Assembly: GCA_964643615.1 (NCBI GenBank)
Contig: CAZXTR010000017.1
Location: 1-17,158 of the forward strand
Reading direction: 5' to 3'
DNA: 17,158 bases
From: CAZXTR01 sp964643615
GTDB lineage: Bacteria; Pseudomonadota; Alphaproteobacteria; CAAHEQ01; UBA3637
Shown here: piece by piece, positions 1 through 6,699 of the stretch
How the letters are laid out: each line of letters starts with the position of its first letter
Numbering within the stretch: the stretch's first letter is position 1
Notes under the pieces: model-generated
The model's database searches: none
Told to the model about the DNA's origin: nothing
Seen by the model: the letters and a program-made list of their open reading frames with translations, nothing else
Made by a program: the position numbers and the translations under genes

Positions 1-47
1 TAGGAAATATACGGATATTTAACGATTAAAATATTAAAAATGTAAAA

Positions 48-80
48 AATTCCCTGTTAATTCCCTGATAACAGGGAATT
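48..80. repeat. Tandem plus inverted AATTCCCTG repeat forming a hairpin
   Basis: Seen directly: AATTCCCTGTT (48-58) is followed at once by AATTCCCTGAT (59-69), an 11-base tandem pair differing at one position. The 3' side TAACAGGGAATT (69-80) is the exact reverse complement of 48-59, giving a 12-bp stem with a 9-base loop. No T-tract follows, so it is not a simple terminator. It may be a dispersed intergenic repeat or a recombination or protein-binding site; its function is unknown. Confidence 0.6.
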
Positions 81-138
81 TGATTAAACTTCTTTAGTAA
101 GCTTAACACCGTTTAAGTTTTCTACTCCACCAATAAAT

Positions 139-169
139 CCGCCACTTTTTACAAGTTGGCGGTTTTTTT
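139..169 (+). terminator. Rho-independent terminator
   Basis: CCGCCA (139-144) pairs with TGGCGG (157-162), the stem can be extended by CTT/AAG with one bulge, and a run of seven T (163-169) follows. The T-run lies on the + strand, so it would end a + strand transcript coming from left of the window. It would not serve the minus-strand helicase remnant that ends at 297. Between 170 and 296 I see only AT-rich sequence with a short direct repeat AGTAAACA (181-188 and 192-199). Confidence 0.75.
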
Positions 170-296
170 AATTTTAGCTCAGTAAACATATAGTAAACAA
201 CTCGACATAATAAAACATCTCCTATAAATTGTTCTTATAAAGAGTATTTATCGAAATTGATTGAAAAATATTAAATTATGTAAAAATTATAATTTT

Positions 297-1376
297 TTAT
301 TTAGTATTTAAGAACTCAACAATTCTTTTATCTATGATGACATCAGATTCATCAATTCTTTTAGTGATGTGTATATCTTCTTTTTTTCTGGTTCTGCTTA
401 ACGCAACATATAACTGACCAGAAGCAAATGCTCCTCTGTTTATATCCACAATAACTTTATCTAATGTTTTCCCTTGTGCCTTATGAATGGTTAAGGCATA
501 TCCCAATTGAACTGGAAACTGAATAAATGAACCAATTTCTTTTTCTTCTACTTTTCCAGTATCTCTGTCATAATCATATTGATAATTCTTCCATTCTTCC
601 CTTTTGACAACAACACTATCACCAGATTTAAGGATTTTAATTGTAATAGAATCATCTTCTAATGCTTCTATAATACCACTTGTTCCATTGATCCATACAG
701 AACCATTATTCTTATTAAAGATGACCAAAGCACCAACTTTTAATGTTAAAACCCTTGGAGCAGGACAATATTTTGCTTCATCAAATGTGCCTTTGGTTTG
801 GCAAATATAGGTTTTAATTGGAGAATCTATTGCTCCTAATCTCTTTTGGTTGATATTTTCTGCTACTGATTTATAGGGAGTAATAGTAATTGCTGTATCC
901 AATATATGCTCGTCTGTTATCTTACATGTATTAAAATATTCAACCGCTGATTCAATGTCTTGGTCTTTTCTTATTTTAATCAAGTTATGCAACAGTTCCT
1001 TATCCAATTGCCTATAAACCTTGGTTAATCCAATTTTCTTAAAATCTCCTGTTTTATAAGCATCAGAATCAAAGAAATATGGTATTTTGTGCCCATAGGT
1101 TTGTTTAAAGACCTCATAAGTGTTGGATTTGATAACAGGGGGTAATTGGCATAAATCACCAATCAATAACATTTGTAATCCACCAAATGGGTCTTGGTTG
1201 TTTTTAAGTTGTTTAGTAATTAAATCAATGGCATCCAACATATCTGGTCTGACCATAGATACTTCATCTATAATCAACAAATCTGTCTTGGTTAGAATAG
1301 ATTTCAATTTTTTTCTTGGACTTTTAAGTATCTCATCCATAATAAAGAAATCAGACAATGGCAATTTGAATAGGGA
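297..1376 (-). pseudogene. Pif1-family DNA helicase, 5'-truncated
   Basis: This is the C-terminal two thirds of a Pif1/RecD-like superfamily 1B helicase, an ATP-driven 5'-3' DNA unwinding enzyme. Visible motifs in order: SLFKLPLSDF (typical Pif1 sequence before motif II), LLIIDEVSMVRPD (Walker B), FGGLQMLLIGDLCQLPPV (motif III), VYRQ (motif IV region), GYALTIHKAQGKTLD (motif V) and GQLYVALSRTR (motif VI), ending naturally at a TAA. The Walker A P-loop, which should lie upstream, is absent. Similarity stops at about 1376; the open frame runs on to 1526, but that extension is antisense to a glycosyltransferase remnant and is not helicase. All 13 arginines in the helicase part are AGA or AGG, unlike the core genes of this window, so it was probably acquired and then cut. 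Without the P-loop it cannot be an active ATPase. Confidence 0.82.
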
Positions 1377-1657
1377 ATATTCAAAAAGTTTTGTTGAATT
1401 ATCGGGAACACGCGACAAATACCAGCAAAAAGCAAGCGGACAAAATGGATATAGCAACAAAAAAAATTCATCAATTTGTACGAAAAGAAAATCCAAAAAT
1501 TTGAAACGACATTCGCCAAAAAGCAAAACACATTGTGCGAATGAAACTGTTTGGAATTATTCCTTGTGGATGTTTTCATCAACAAGGGAATCAGCGTAAA
1601 GGAATCTTAAAAATTTTACCGTTTGTTCAAACGAAAATAAAACAGGGGGGGGGTTGA
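1373..1657 (+). pseudogene. Family 2 glycosyltransferase, C-terminal remnant
   Basis: A + strand frame reads VLLNYREHATNTSKKQADKM from about 1388, matching the VLLxYRxHxxNxS pattern found near the end of the catalytic domain of many GT2 surface-polysaccharide glycosyltransferases. It meets a TGA at 1502-1504. The same frame then continues with KLFGIIPCGCF and KGILKILPFV, resembling the short repeated KxxLFGxIPLL tails of such enzymes, until TGA at 1655-1657. The N-terminal part is gone: the frame emerges exactly where helicase similarity on the other strand ends. The identification rests on motif recognition by eye. The neighbouring rml remnants support a lipopolysaccharide or capsule locus. 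Confidence 0.5.
1645..1653 (+). repeat. G9 homopolymer tract
   Basis: Nine consecutive G lie in a strongly AT-rich setting, at the end of the glycosyltransferase remnant frame (reads Gly-Gly-Gly-stop). Poly-G tracts of this length are slippage-prone and in other bacteria drive phase variation of surface-polysaccharide genes. Here the gene is already broken, so the tract is at most a relic. Confidence 0.7.
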
Positions 1658-1668
1658 AAGTGAAATGA

Positions 1669-1872
1669 ATTTTACTTACAGTCGGTTCTGGCAGTTGCCT
1701 TTATCCATTGACAAAAATCATATCAAAACAACTTTTGCTTGTTTATAACAAACTGATGATTTATTATCCTTTGTCAATACTGATGTTGTTTGGCATTAAC
1801 GAAATTTTGGCAATATCTACGCCATAAGATGCTTCTAATATTGAAAAACTTTTGAAAGATGGCTTGAAATAA
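1669..1872 (+). pseudogene. rmlA: Glucose-1-phosphate thymidylyltransferase (RmlA), N-terminal remnant
   Basis: Not an open gene. The + strand frame 1675-1872 reads LTVGSGSCLYPLTKIISKQ, then LLLVYNKLMIYYPLSILML, then GINEILAISTP-stop-DASNIEKLLKDGLK-stop. This follows the start of RmlA ([33 protein letters not shown], IREILIISTPxDxxxFxxLLGDG). RmlA makes dTDP-glucose, the first step of dTDP-L-rhamnose synthesis. Decay is plain: no start codon before the nucleotide-binding loop, an in-frame TAA at 1825-1827, substitutions in the GGSGTR loop, and loss of about three quarters of the protein before rmlC begins. It precedes rmlC, a common rml operon neighbour. Confidence 0.85.
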
Positions 1873-1906
1873 AAAGATTATTTAAAAAAGTATACGAGGA
1901 AAAAAA

Positions 1907-2488
1907 ATGAACTTTCTTAAAACCAAAATTGACGGCGTTTACATTCTTGAGCCGCGTGTATTTGAAGATGAACGGGGTTATTTTTTTGAAAGTTATAATC
2001 AGGTGGATTTTAAAAAAAATGGCTTGAATTATCATTTTATCCAAGACAATCAGTCTAAATCTTCCTATGGCACCGTGCGAGGCATTCATTTTCAAAAAGC
2101 CCCGTATGCGCAGGCGAAGCTGGTGCGCGTTTTGCAAGGAACGGTATTGGACGTAGCAGTGGATTTGCGTTCAGGATCGACCACTTTTGGGCAACATATA
2201 GCGGTAGAATTATCGGCAGAGAATAAAAGGCAATTGCTTATTCCACGTGGCTTTGGACATGGTTTTTCTGTATTGAGCGAAACGGCAGAGTTTGCATATA
2301 AGTGCGACAACACTTATAATAAAACAAGTGAAGGGTCTGTAAAGTTTGATGATGTGGATTTAGGGATTGATTGGCGCATTAATATGGCAAAAGCATTGTT
2401 ATCTGAAAAGGATACAAATGCACCCTCTTTCAAATCTTTTCGTAAAAATCCTGTGTTTTTTTATAAACGGGAGAAAACTCATGAATAA
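1907..2488 (+). CDS. rmlC: dTDP-4-dehydrorhamnose 3,5-epimerase
   Basis: RmlC epimerises dTDP-4-keto-6-deoxyglucose at C3 and C5, the third step of dTDP-L-rhamnose synthesis in the cytoplasm. The 193-residue product is close to the usual length of about 180-190. The cupin-fold signature residues are present: ERGYFFESY (22-30), the VRGIHFQ motif with the presumed catalytic His61, AQAKLVRVLQG (68-78), IPRGFGHGF with His118, AEFAYKCDNTY with Tyr131, and LGIDW near 152-156. The start has an AGGA ribosome site (CGAGGAAAA) a few bases upstream. The last codons overlap the rmlD stub by 8 bases (ATG at 2481), typical of an rml operon. It appears intact although rmlA before it and rmlD after it are wrecked, so without copies elsewhere its product has no pathway. 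Arginine codons are mostly CGN, as in the core genes. Confidence 0.93.
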   Translation: MNFLKTKIDGVYILEPRVFEDERGYFFESYNQVDFKKNGLNYHFIQDNQSKSSYGTVRGIHFQKAPYAQAKLVRVLQGTVLDVAVDLRSGSTTFGQHIAVELSAENKRQLLIPRGFGHGFSVLSETAEFAYKCDNTYNKTSEGSVKFDDVDLGIDWRINMAKALLSEKDTNAPSFKSFRKNPVFFYKREKTHE

Positions 2489-2531
2489 AACTTTAATCGC
2501 AGGTGCAAATAGTCAAATGGGAATGGAATTA
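2481..2531 (+). pseudogene. rmlD: dTDP-4-dehydrorhamnose reductase (RmlD), 17-codon stub
   Basis: The start codon overlaps the rmlC stop region. The first 17 residues, MNKTLIAGANSQMGMEL, match the RmlD N-terminus with its NAD(P)-binding loop (family form MxxLITGANGQLGxEL). After 2531 similarity stops abruptly; the frame runs on to 2741 with an unrelated hydrophobic, basic translation. RmlD would catalyse the last step, reduction to dTDP-L-rhamnose; the catalytic YxxxK region and substrate domain are missing. The breakpoint at about 2531 also coincides with the end of a minus-strand open segment (2529-2672). Confidence 0.8.
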
Positions 2532-2672
2532 TATGGCTATCAGAAGCCTGTTTCGTCGTTTCTTAGATGCTTGCCGTATTCTTTCCTTCATCAGATTTTG
2601 TTTTACTTCCCTATCTGGAACAGAGGTAATAAATTTAAATCCAAAAGGCAATCTATTTATCAAAAAATGTTT
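2529..2672 (-). pseudogene. Possible coding remnant, unrecognised
   Basis: The minus strand is open for 47 codons and reads NRLPFGFKFITSVPDREVK, then QNLMKERIRQASKKRRNRLL, IAI-stop. An upstream in-frame stop lies at 2673-2675 and no good start codon or ribosome site is visible. Composition (a hydrophobic patch and then a Lys/Arg-rich, helix-like tail) looks protein-like. The segment begins exactly where rmlD similarity ends, so it may be the 3' end of a gene brought in by the rearrangement. I do not recognise the family, and chance cannot be excluded. Confidence 0.2.
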
Positions 2673-2705
2673 TTATATTTCTTTTATCTCACAGATAGCA
2701 TAAAA

Positions 2706-2729
2706 GCACATTTCAAGTGTGCAGTTTTT
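2706..2729 (+). terminator. Weak stem-loop with T-run
   Basis: GCACA (2706-2710) pairs with TGTGC (2718-2722) around a 7-base loop, followed after two bases by five T (2725-2729). The short stem makes it a weak candidate terminator. It would separate the decayed rml locus from the sulfur-trafficking gene, whose promoter candidate begins at 2731. Confidence 0.35.
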
Positions 2730-2730
2730 A

Positions 2731-2759
2731 TTGACTTTTAAGGTGAAATAAAATACATT
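2731..2759 (+). promoter_or_regulatory. Candidate sigma-70 promoter for the sulfur-trafficking fusion gene
   Basis: TTGACT (2731-2736) and TACATT (2754-2759) are separated by 17 bases, a good match to -35/-10 spacing. Transcription would start near 2766, leaving a leader of about 28 bases that carries the strong ribosome site AAGGAG (2782-2787) before the ATG at 2794. No operator is evident. Confidence 0.5.
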
Positions 2760-2793
2760 CTTTCTGAAATTACTCAAAGTAAAAGGAGATAAA

Positions 2794-5172
2794 ATGGAAA
2801 AGTTTGTTATTGTCGGTGGTGGTGCCGCAGGAGCTAGCTGCGCAGCTAGGTTAAGAAGATTGAACGAAGATGCAGAAATCACAATTGTAGAAAAAACAAA
2901 CGAAGTTTCTATTGCTAACTGTGGATTACCTTATTATGTTTCAGGTGTTATAAATGAAAGAGAAAAAATACTTGTTTCGACGCCGGAAAAATTTAAAGAT
3001 TGGTTTCGCATTAGAGTCAAATTAAATACAGAAGTTAAAAAAATAGACCGAGCAAAAAAAACAATTAATTTGAGTGATGAAGAAACACTACCTTATGACA
3101 AACTGGTTTTAGCACAAGGGGCTAATCCGATTGTACCAGATTTTCCAGGGATGAGTCAGGAAAATGTGTTTTCGCTAAGAAATCTGAATGATGCCGATAA
3201 AATAAAAAAATATATTCAACAGACCAATGCTAAAAAAGCCGTTGTCGTCGGTGCCGGGTTTATTGGTTTGGAAATTGCTGAAAATCTTATTGAACTGGGA
3301 TTGGATACCACAATTGTGGAATTAGCCGACCAAGTTCTTACAACTGTTGATAAGGAAATTGCCAAATTTGCTGAAAATGAAATAAAAGAACATGGAATTA
3401 ATTTAATTTTATCCGATGGTGTCAAAGAATTTAATGGAAAACAACTGATTCTGACTTCCAGTGAAACAGTTGACTTTGATTTTGTTGTTATGGCCATAGG
3501 AGTTAAACCAGAGTTAACATTGGCGAAAGAGTGTGGCTTGGAAACGAACAAAGGTATTATTGTTAACGAGTGTATGCAGACAAGCGATGAACATATATAT
3601 GCAGCCGGCGACATGGCTGAGGTGAAGGATTTGGTTTTTGGACAAAATACAATGTATCCTTTGGCCGGACCAGCAAATAAACAGGGAAGAATCATTGCTG
3701 ACAATATTGGCGGATTAAAATCTATCTATAATGGTTCTTTAGGAGCTTCTGTGGTTAAAATATTTGGTTTAACCATTTCGAGCGTCGGCCATAATGAAAA
3801 GCAACTCATAAAAAATGAAATTCCTTATTTAAAAACATTTGCGTTCTCACGTTCTCATGCCGGATATTACCCAGATTCTTCACTTATTTTATTAAAATTA
3901 ATATTCTCCGATACAGGAAAAATTTATGGTGCACAGGCTGTGGGGTATGCCGGTGTAGAAAAACGAATGGATATCATCAGCACAATTATGAGGAAAAGCG
4001 GAACGGTTCAGGATTTGGAGGAAAATGAAACATGCTATGCTCCACCTTATTCATCGGCAAAAGATCCTGTTAATATTTTGGGAATGAATGCCGATAATAT
4101 TTTAAAGGGGTTGCTGAAACCGGCATATATGGAAGATTTGGACGATGCCTTTTTAATCGATGTCCGCCCTGAAATTTCATACAAAACGAGTACTATACCT
4201 GGAGCTGCGAACATTTCAATCACTGCTATACGCTCCAGAATAAATGAAGTCCCTAAAGATAAAAAAGTCATTTTGTTCTGTAGTACAGGTTATACAAGCT
4301 ATTGTGCCTCCAGAATTTTGATTCAAAAAGGTTTTGATAATGTATATTCTTTGTGTGGTGGAATCGAATTATATAAGGAATTAAAAAAAAAGATAAACGT
4401 TGTTAAACAGATTCCCTCCCCAATTGAGAATTCTGCTATTGAAACAACTACAATCGATGCATCCGGGTTACAGTGTCCGGGTCCGATACTAAAGGTATCC
4501 AATGCTTTAGAACGGGCAGAAAATGGAAAAGTGTTTCAGGTCATTTCTACCGATAGAGGCTTCAAGCCAGATATTGAGGCTTGGTGTGAAACAACCGGAA
4601 ATACGCTGCTAGATATTAAAACACAAGATAAGAAAATTATTGCCACAATACAGAAAGGGAGAAGCAACATGCCTATCGATAATGTACATCAGATAGCAAA
4701 TTCGCCAAACGGTCAAACTATTGTTGTTTTTTCGAATGATTTGGATCGTGTATTCGCATCTTTTGTTATTGCAAATGGTGCAAAAGCCAGTGGGAAAAAT
4801 GTCACGATGTTCTTTACCTTTTGGGGTCTAAATATTCTTCGGAAACCTAATGTCAAAACCAAAAAATGCTTTACAGATAAAATGTTTAGCATGATGATGC
4901 CCGGGGGTATAAATAAGTTGAGTTTATCCAAAATGAATATTGGTGGAATAGGTTCTTACATGATGAAATCCGTCATGAAAAATAAGAAAATTTCCAGTTT
5001 GCCTGAATTAATTGAACAGGCCCAAACAAGTGGAATTAAATTTATTGCCTGTAGTATGTCCATGGATGTTATGGGGATAAAACCAGAAGAGCTGATTGAC
5101 GGCGTGGAAATCGGTGGCGTCGCCAAATATATTGCCACCACGAATAATGCCAATGCTAACTTGTTTATTTAA
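2794..5172 (+). CDS. CoA-disulfide-reductase-like / rhodanese / TusA / DsrE four-domain fusion
   Basis: A 792-residue cytoplasmic protein joining four sulfur-handling modules. Residues 1 to about 450 are a pyridine-nucleotide-disulfide oxidoreductase of the CoA-disulfide/persulfide reductase type: FAD loop VGGGAAGASCAAR, redox Cys43 in ANCGLPYYVSG, NAD-binding VVGAGFIGLEIAENL, and FAD motif YAAGDMAE. About 455-545 is a rhodanese domain (FLIDVRP; active loop CSTGYTS, Cys496). About 555-625 is a TusA-like domain (DASGLQCPGP, Cys561). About 630-792 is a DsrE/DsrF-like domain with a Cys at 753 (FIACSMSMDVMG). All four sulfur-carrying cysteines are present, so sulfane sulfur could pass between domains, with the flavin domain reducing persulfide or disulfide. 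The architecture is known mainly from anaerobes such as Clostridia and Bacteroidetes. It stands alone with its own promoter. About half of its arginines are AGA/AGG, unlike the following core genes, which suggests transfer. The exact substrate is uncertain. Confidence 0.9.
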   Translation: MEKFVIVGGGAAGASCAARLRRLNEDAEITIVEKTNEVSIANCGLPYYVSGVINEREKILVSTPEKFKDWFRIRVKLNTEVKKIDRAKKTINLSDEETLPYDKLVLAQGANPIVPDFPGMSQENVFSLRNLNDADKIKKYIQQTNAKKAVVVGAGFIGLEIAENLIELGLDTTIVELADQVLTTVDKEIAKFAENEIKEHGINLILSDGVKEFNGKQLILTSSETVDFDFVVMAIGVKPELTLAKECGLETNKGIIVNECMQTSDEHIYAAGDMAEVKDLVFGQNTMYPLAGPANKQGRIIADNIGGLKSIYNGSLGASVVKIFGLTISSVGHNEKQLIKNEIPYLKTFAFSRSHAGYYPDSSLILLKLIFSDTGKIYGAQAVGYAGVEKRMDIISTIMRKSGTVQDLEENETCYAPPYSSAKDPVNILGMNADNILKGLLKPAYMEDLDDAFLIDVRPEISYKTSTIPGAANISITAIRSRINEVPKDKKVILFCSTGYTSYCASRILIQKGFDNVYSLCGGIELYKELKKKINVVKQIPSPIENSAIETTTIDASGLQCPGPILKVSNALERAENGKVFQVISTDRGFKPDIEAWCETTGNTLLDIKTQDKKIIATIQKGRSNMPIDNVHQIANSPNGQTIVVFSNDLDRVFASFVIANGAKASGKNVTMFFTFWGLNILRKPNVKTKKCFTDKMFSMMMPGGINKLSLSKMNIGGIGSYMMKSVMKNKKISSLPELIEQAQTSGIKFIACSMSMDVMGIKPEELIDGVEIGGVAKYIATTNNANANLFI

Positions 5173-5203
5173 AAAGTTCAATTAAAAAACATTTATATGT
5201 TAT

Positions 5204-5223
5204 CCAAACAAAATCGCGTTTGG
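5204..5223. other. Small hairpin downstream of the sulfur-trafficking gene
   Basis: CCAAAC (5204-5209) and GTTTGG (5218-5223) form a 6-bp stem with an 8-base loop, 31 bases after the stop codon of the fusion gene. No T-run follows, so it may stabilise the 3' end of the message or be incidental. Confidence 0.3.
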
Positions 5224-5264
5224 AAGAAACCTTTATGAATTGGCAGGAATATTCGGTCGTTTCA

Positions 5265-5306
5265 AAAAAAGAAAGAGACCTATTGAAAATTTTTTCTTTC
5301 TTTTTT
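5265..5306. terminator. AT-rich stem-loop, possible bidirectional terminator
   Basis: AAAAAAGAAAGA (5265-5276) is perfectly complementary to TCTTTCTTTTTT (5295-5306), with an 18-base loop. The T-rich 3' arm could act as the U-tract of a terminator for the upstream gene. The stem has only three G-C pairs, so efficiency is doubtful, and it overlaps a promoter candidate for the downstream carboxypeptidase. Confidence 0.35.
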
Positions 5307-5311
5307 ATTAT
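5283..5311 (+). promoter_or_regulatory. Candidate promoter for the carboxypeptidase gene
   Basis: TTGAAA (5283-5288) and TATTAT (5306-5311) are 17 bases apart. Transcription would begin near 5318, giving a leader of about 59 bases ahead of the ATG at 5377, which has GAGGGG just upstream as ribosome site. The -35 lies in the loop of the AT-rich stem described here, so only one of the two readings may be real. Confidence 0.35.
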
Positions 5312-5376
5312 AAACACTTTATTAATCTTTGTTTGAAAAGATGAAGTTATTGTGAATCGAGTAATTAGAGGGGAAT

Positions 5377-6636
5377 ATGTATTTGAAGCGCCTTTTTATT
5401 TGTTTGTTTTTGTTGATTACTCCTTTGAATGTTTTAGCGTCACTTTCAACCTTGGTTGCTGACGCACAAAGTGGTTATATTTTACAAGCTAAAAATGCTG
5501 ACGCTTTGCAATATCCCGCATCCTTAACAAAAGTTATGACTCTTTACATTACTTTTGATGCCCTTGAACACGGACATATCAAAATGGACGATTTGTTGCC
5601 CATATCGAAGCATGCATCTAAACAACCAAAATCGAAACTAGGGCTTAAAGCGGGTTCTGTTATGACAGTCAAGGAAGCTATTTTAGCATTAATTGTCAAA
5701 TCAGCCAATGATGCCGCTGTTGTTTTGGCCGAAGCTTTAGCTCCTTCGGAATCCGAATTTGCTGCTATGATGACAAGTGTTGCACATGACTTGGGATTAA
5801 AAGACACACACTTCAAAAATGCATCGGGGTTACATGACCCCGGACAAGTTAGTTCCGCCAGAGATATGGCTATTTTATCTATGGCTTTAATGAATCATTT
5901 TCCTCAATATTATCCTTTATTTTCCACAAAAAAATTTGAATTCAACGGAAAAAGTTATTATTCCCACAATTCGATTTTGCTTTATTACAAAGGGGCCGAA
6001 GGTCTTAAAACAGGGTTTGTGTTGGCTGTTGGATACAATCTTATTTCAACAGCACGCAGAAATAATCGGACTTTGGTTGGCGTAGTCCTCGGACAAAACA
6101 CGGCTCAAAAAAGAGATCGTCAAATGCGGTCTTTATTAGACCAAGGGTTTAAAAAAATCACCAAAAAGCAAAAAGAATTAAAACTTGCCAGCGAAAATCC
6201 TTTATTTAAAAAAGCATATATTTCTCAAAAACACCGAGCTAAATACGAACCCATTTTAAAAAAGAATATCGCACAAACAAAATTGAAAGTTGCGGAATTG
6301 ACCGCTACTGGGAATCGTTTGTTATTGGCATCTATTCCCTTACAAGCGTATGATGAAGAAGGTGTAAGCATAGAGCAAGGAGATTATTCTCCTGCAGATT
6401 GGAGCATCCAGATTGGAGCGTTTAAAAGCGAAACCAAAGCAAAAAAACAAGCATCTATGGCTCAAGAAATACTAGGCATTAAAACAACATCTATTCAATG
6501 GCCTACACATAAAAATTTGTTTAGATCAAGAGTGTCCGGCTTTGAGACAAAGGAAGATGCCGTTTCGGCTTGCGAAATTTTGAAATCAAGTGCCTTTCCT
6601 TGTCTTGCTATTGCACCACAAAAAAAAGTTCCTTAA
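5377..6636 (+). CDS. D-alanyl-D-alanine carboxypeptidase with C-terminal SPOR domain
   Basis: A low-molecular-weight penicillin-binding protein (peptidase S11 family) that trims the terminal D-Ala of peptidoglycan stem peptides in the periplasm. It starts with a signal peptide (MYLKRLFICLFLLITPLNVL, cleavage probably near ALA/S at 20-23). The three active-site motifs are complete: SLTK (nucleophile Ser49, Lys52), SAN (109-111) and KTG (211-213). A basic linker of about 250-330 leads to a SPOR domain (about 341-411, starting DWSIQIGAFKSETKAK), which binds denuded glycan strands and usually targets proteins to the division septum. The DacC-type catalytic domain plus SPOR is common in Alphaproteobacteria. 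Length 419 is normal. bamD follows after 63 bases. It could be called dacA, dacC or dacF in different genomes, so no symbol is given. Confidence 0.93.
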   Translation: MYLKRLFICLFLLITPLNVLASLSTLVADAQSGYILQAKNADALQYPASLTKVMTLYITFDALEHGHIKMDDLLPISKHASKQPKSKLGLKAGSVMTVKEAILALIVKSANDAAVVLAEALAPSESEFAAMMTSVAHDLGLKDTHFKNASGLHDPGQVSSARDMAILSMALMNHFPQYYPLFSTKKFEFNGKSYYSHNSILLYYKGAEGLKTGFVLAVGYNLISTARRNNRTLVGVVLGQNTAQKRDRQMRSLLDQGFKKITKKQKELKLASENPLFKKAYISQKHRAKYEPILKKNIAQTKLKVAELTATGNRLLLASIPLQAYDEEGVSIEQGDYSPADWSIQIGAFKSETKAKKQASMAQEILGIKTTSIQWPTHKNLFRSRVSGFETKEDAVSACEILKSSAFPCLAIAPQKKVP

Positions 6637-6699
6637 ATTAGATTTTACTTTTCATCTTGGATAAAAATGTTATAGTGAAGTCAAGGAAAGGATTTTAAA

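Noticed and set aside
110..134. CTCCACCA (124-131) suggesting the 3' end of a tRNA or tmRNA left over as an attachment site
   Set aside because: The bases upstream do not form a T-arm with a TTCRA loop, the acceptor strand has no partner in the window, and no cloverleaf can be drawn.
1377..1526. N-terminal 50 residues of the open frame in front of the helicase motifs
   Set aside because: This stretch is antisense to the glycosyltransferase remnant, contains no Walker A motif and shows no helicase similarity, so the helicase feature is limited to 297-1376.
1120..1599. 159-codon + strand open frame overlapping the helicase
   Set aside because: Its first part is antisense to conserved helicase motifs and its second part is out of frame with the glycosyltransferase-like reading; it has no recognisable domain.
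2503..2703. 66-codon + strand frame after rmlC
   Set aside because: It starts inside the rmlD stub in another frame, has no ribosome site, and its hydrophobic, low-complexity translation matches nothing I know.
3216..3704. 162-codon minus-strand open frame within the sulfur-trafficking gene
   Set aside because: It lies entirely antisense to the well-conserved NAD/FAD domain and has no start context; it is a shadow frame.
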